NCBI RefSeq assembly: GCF_963678635.1
Contig: NC_087071.1
Coordinates: forward strand, 12,725,088 to 12,785,087
Direction: 5' to 3'
DNA from: Symsagittifera roscoffensis
Taxonomy: Eukaryota > Xenacoelomorpha > Acoela > Convolutidae
Length of the DNA stretch: 60,000 nt
The stretch's first letter is position 1; every line of letters begins with the position of its first letter. The translations under genes were made by a program, and so were the position numbers. The notes below the pieces were generated by a model that had not been told where the DNA came from, did not search any database, and saw only the letters and a list, made by a program, of their open reading frames with translations. Below, piece after piece: positions 57,373 to 60,000 of the stretch.

Positions 57373-57620
57373 CACAACCAAAATCACAATCAAAAAAAAT
57401 TTTTGTTCGGGTACTTTTAATACACCCAATGTAGAATCCAAAGTTGATCACGAATTTCCGGGTCAAAATGGGTTCTTATGATCCTAATAAGCGCGCCTAA
57501 TATCCTAATATGATCCTAATTAAATGGATATTTTCCGTTTCCCAAGTTGCCACAGAAAGTTTACTCAAGTCTCTAACAAGGAAGATCGTTAGAAGGTTTA
57601 AGACACTCCGGAGGGTTACC

Positions 57621-57720
57621 TCGGAGGGTACCTTGATCACCCAAGTTACTTCGGAGGGTACCTTGATCACCCAAGTTACTTCGGAGGGTACCCTAATCAC
57701 CCAAGTTACTTCGGAGGGTC
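57621..57720 (-). repeat. 30-base tandem repeat, 3-4 units
   Basis: TCGGAGGGTACC followed by TGATCACCCAAGTTACT (plus strand) at 57621, 57651 and 57681, with a partial unit at 57711. Confidence 0.9.
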
Positions 57721-59734
57721 CCCCTAAAATTACTAAGGAGGGTCAATAAGATGCTTAATATGCTTCGGAGGGTTACTTCGGAGGGTACCTCCAAAATTTT
57801 CAAATTTTTCGATCTCGCTTAGAAGGTTCTCCCCCTCGCTTCAAAAAGCGTCAAAACAAGCTAGGAGCTCTAAGGGGAGCTGTTTTAACTTCTTAGGGTG
57901 ATCTCGTGGAAATTTTCCACTAAGGAGGGTTGCTAAAGGGTTTAGCTGACTCAGGAGGGTCACTTCGGAGGGTTCCCCCAAAATCAAGAAAAAGGGTTAT
58001 ATCACCGCAGTAAAGCCTCTGAAAGCGGTCTACCTGACTTAAAACTAGGTTGGCTGACACGGTCAACCTTCCCAATTGAATAAAAAGATGTTTTGATAAA
58101 ATTTTCTGCTGCTCGGAGGGTTACCTGTAATTTGGACCCTCCGAACCAACAAATTCTAAAAAAATTTTCTTTTCCGAGATTGTCAATCCCAAAAACGGTT
58201 GTGATTCGGAAATATGGTCAAAAACGTCGACTTATGGTACCAAAATTATCCCGATCGGATAACTTGTCTTTGAGAAATCGCCAAAAAGGCGTTCGTCAAA
58301 ATGGCCTTTTTTCACCACCTATATAGGTTCTGAAAGATTTTTTCCGCAATTCCGGTCGAAAGTGCCTAAAAAGACTTGAAATGAGCGTAGCAGCCCTGTA
58401 CGGCACTGGAATAATGCAAAAAACCGGACCAAAATTGGTTTAGAAACAAAAATTTGGCCAAAAACTATCAAATTTGGACCCTCCGATTCCTTCCTTTTCC
58501 AAACCTTAAGTCGTTAGCTCTATCCACGGAGCTACTCGAAGGGTTACCCAAAAATTTCTCTAGTAACCGAGCACGTTATGCTAGCACGCTCCTAACGCAA
58601 AAAATTTTATTGCTCTAACTCCAAAAACTCAAAAACTCGATCCCCAAAACAGATTGACAAAATACAGAAAATTATCAAAATTTTGGTCGAAAAATTTTCG
58701 TTTTTCTAACTTCTACTGAGTCTTTGCTCACGCGGTTTCCTTAGTGAAGGGGATCGAACTACGTAGCTACTCTCTATATAAAAGCTTTTTGCCTATCGGA
58801 AAAGCTCGGATATCCGAAAATTTGGGGGTCTACGGTTTGGTCGAAAATTGGTAATTTTCGACAAAAAATGGGTGTTTCTTGGGTCTAAATAGGAGATAAG
58901 TAATATATAATCAGGATAATAATCTATTAATAGTCGTTAATGAATAGTACTATACCCTCCTTTGCACCAAAATATCCGAATTAAGACCCTTAACTCGGAA
59001 ATTTGTAATCGATGGAGGGTACAATCGGACCGCGCCAATCGTGCCCCCCACCACTTAAGTTTTAACGAAATAGTACCCGAACGATACTAAAATTGCTTCA
59101 ACGATACCCAACAGTCGTTGCGGATGTTGTCCTTGATGTCCCTGTTGAGTGTGGAACACGTTGCTCAGCTTGCCACTCTACCCTCCGGCCACCGGCAAAA
59201 TCACCATTAACGTGCTTAAACACTCAAATTACACTCGAGGGAGGGTATCCAACCCTTCACCAAAACACACAATCTTTCTATCAGAAACGATATAAATCAA
59301 TCTGAAACAACAACAAATAGGAAGGTCAGATCACATCTCGTCCGGAAATAACATATAAACTGTCACTTTACGTTTTTTACTGTTTTTGGTCTTTTTTGGA
59401 TTTTTCTTTTTTGTACTTTTTTGTTTTCAAATAAATTTATTTTTGGCTTTTTCTTGGTTATACACTATTTTTGTTTGGTTTTACGCTTTCTCTTTAATTG
59501 TTTTTGGTCCTGGGACATCAGGACAAGCGGGCTCTAGATTTCCCACCTAACCCTCCGGCACCCGGAATTTTCGGTGTTAACTAAGTTAAAAAGCTAAATT
59601 GTACTAGACGGAGGGTACGCACCTTCCCTCTAGTACAACAACGGTCATTAAGGCCTCTAACTCGGGCATACGCCCGGAGCGGAGGGTACGTCGCTGAAAC
59701 GCTTGCTGATCATGATGGTTTCATGCCTTTAACA

Positions 59735-59753
59735 GGCCCACCCAGGAGCGCCA
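59735..59753 (-). other. Primer-binding site (copy C)
   Basis: Minus strand TGGCGCTCCTGGGTGGGCC, starting 12 bases inside the LTR end, matching the copy B site at 20907. Confidence 0.6.
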
Positions 59754-59765
59754 TAAAAACGTCTA

Positions 59766-60000
59766 TGTAACATTCGCCCAAATATCACACAGCGACGGAG
59801 CGTAGAAAAAGTACCTATTAACGACTGGCAGGCGTCAGTTACCTTAATTCTACTCGTTTTTCACCGTCTCGACCTTGCCAGTTGATTTTCTGGTCTGTCT
59901 AGGGCAAAGTTAAAAGTTACCATTTTTAGGCCATCAGTCAAACGACTTTTGATCAGCTTTCGTTTACATGCGAACACAACCACATAGCTGAGTCTCGGAT
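59766..60000 (-). repeat. 5' LTR of copy C, cut by window end
   Basis: The plus-strand sequence from TGTAACATTCGCCC repeats 36240-36475 with only a few changes. The rest of the LTR and the distal part of the copy B LTR should lie beyond the window. Confidence 0.88.

Larger units (their letters stand above)
56609..59734 (-). other. Leader (5' untranslated region) of copy C
   Basis: 3.1 kb with no convincing gene. It holds a 184-base tandem duplication with hairpins (57060-57372), a 30-base tandem repeat (57621-57720) and many scattered GGAGGGT motifs (plus strand) up to 59700. A T-rich stretch is at 59370-59500. Confidence 0.75.
36240..60000 (-). mobile_element. Copy C: diverged giant Ty3/Gypsy element, nested in copy B
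   Basis: Reads right to left: 5' LTR from beyond 60000 to 59766, PBS 59753-59735, leader, ORF1 56608-47141, ORF2 46729-37860, polypurine tract, 3' LTR 37823-36240. Protein identity to copies A and B is much lower than between A and B, so it is a different subfamily. ORF1 has two frameshifts and two stops; ORF2 has several breaks. The first 235 bases of the two LTRs are nearly identical in the window, so insertion was recent. Confidence 0.9.

Noticed and set aside
57510-57749. Open frame with SEGTLITQVT repeats
   Set aside because: Produced by the 30-base tandem repeat in the leader; no match in other copies.

Overview
The window is almost entirely retrotransposon. It holds three long copies, plus one tail fragment, of a giant Ty3/Gypsy-type LTR retrotransposon from a eukaryote. 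I see no ordinary host gene, rRNA, tRNA or bacterial feature. The host is probably an invertebrate animal: introns would use TTTTCAG-like acceptors (8207, 32517), which fits a nematode, but this is a weak inference.

Shared plan. LTR (TATA box near its start, end in TGTTACA), then a short gap, a primer-binding site (TGGCRCTCCTGGGTG) and a 2.5-3 kb repeat-rich leader. ORF1 (about 2,900-3,150 codons) encodes gag, two CCHC zinc knuckles, aspartic protease, reverse transcriptase, RNase H and an HHCC/DDE integrase with a GPF module. It then continues about 450 residues into an acidic linker and a macro-domain-like C-terminus. After a 0.4-0.5 kb gap with an acceptor-like site comes a second ORF of about 2,900 codons: a coiled coil, an SGNH/GDSL hydrolase, a second degenerate SGNH-like domain, and a long unrecognised region with Cys/His clusters. 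A polypurine tract and the 3' LTR follow. I see no envelope gene.

Layout. Copy A (+, 1-19077) enters from the left already inside gag and ends in an LTR of about 1.83 kb. At 19078-19193 lies a scrap of a copy-B-type LTR, then the tail of a B-type element (19194-19609). Its LTR (19610-20895) is also the 5' LTR of copy B (+, to 36239). Copy B has lost about 6.5 kb of ORF2. Copy C (-, 36240 to beyond 60000) is more diverged and sits inside the 3' LTR of copy B. Its 3' LTR is 36240-37823 and its 5' LTR starts at 59766.

All copies are broken by several frameshifts and stops, at different places in each, so comparing them shows where the ORFs were once continuous. The long segments still read as good protein, so decay is recent.

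The most interesting points are the macro-like domain on the polymerase polyprotein, the giant SGNH ORF2, and a strikingly conserved nucleotide block near the end of ORF1. That block combines a GGGA-loop hairpin with GTCCGGGGAG. The same module recurs in every LTR with compensating base changes, which points to an undescribed cis-acting RNA or DNA signal.
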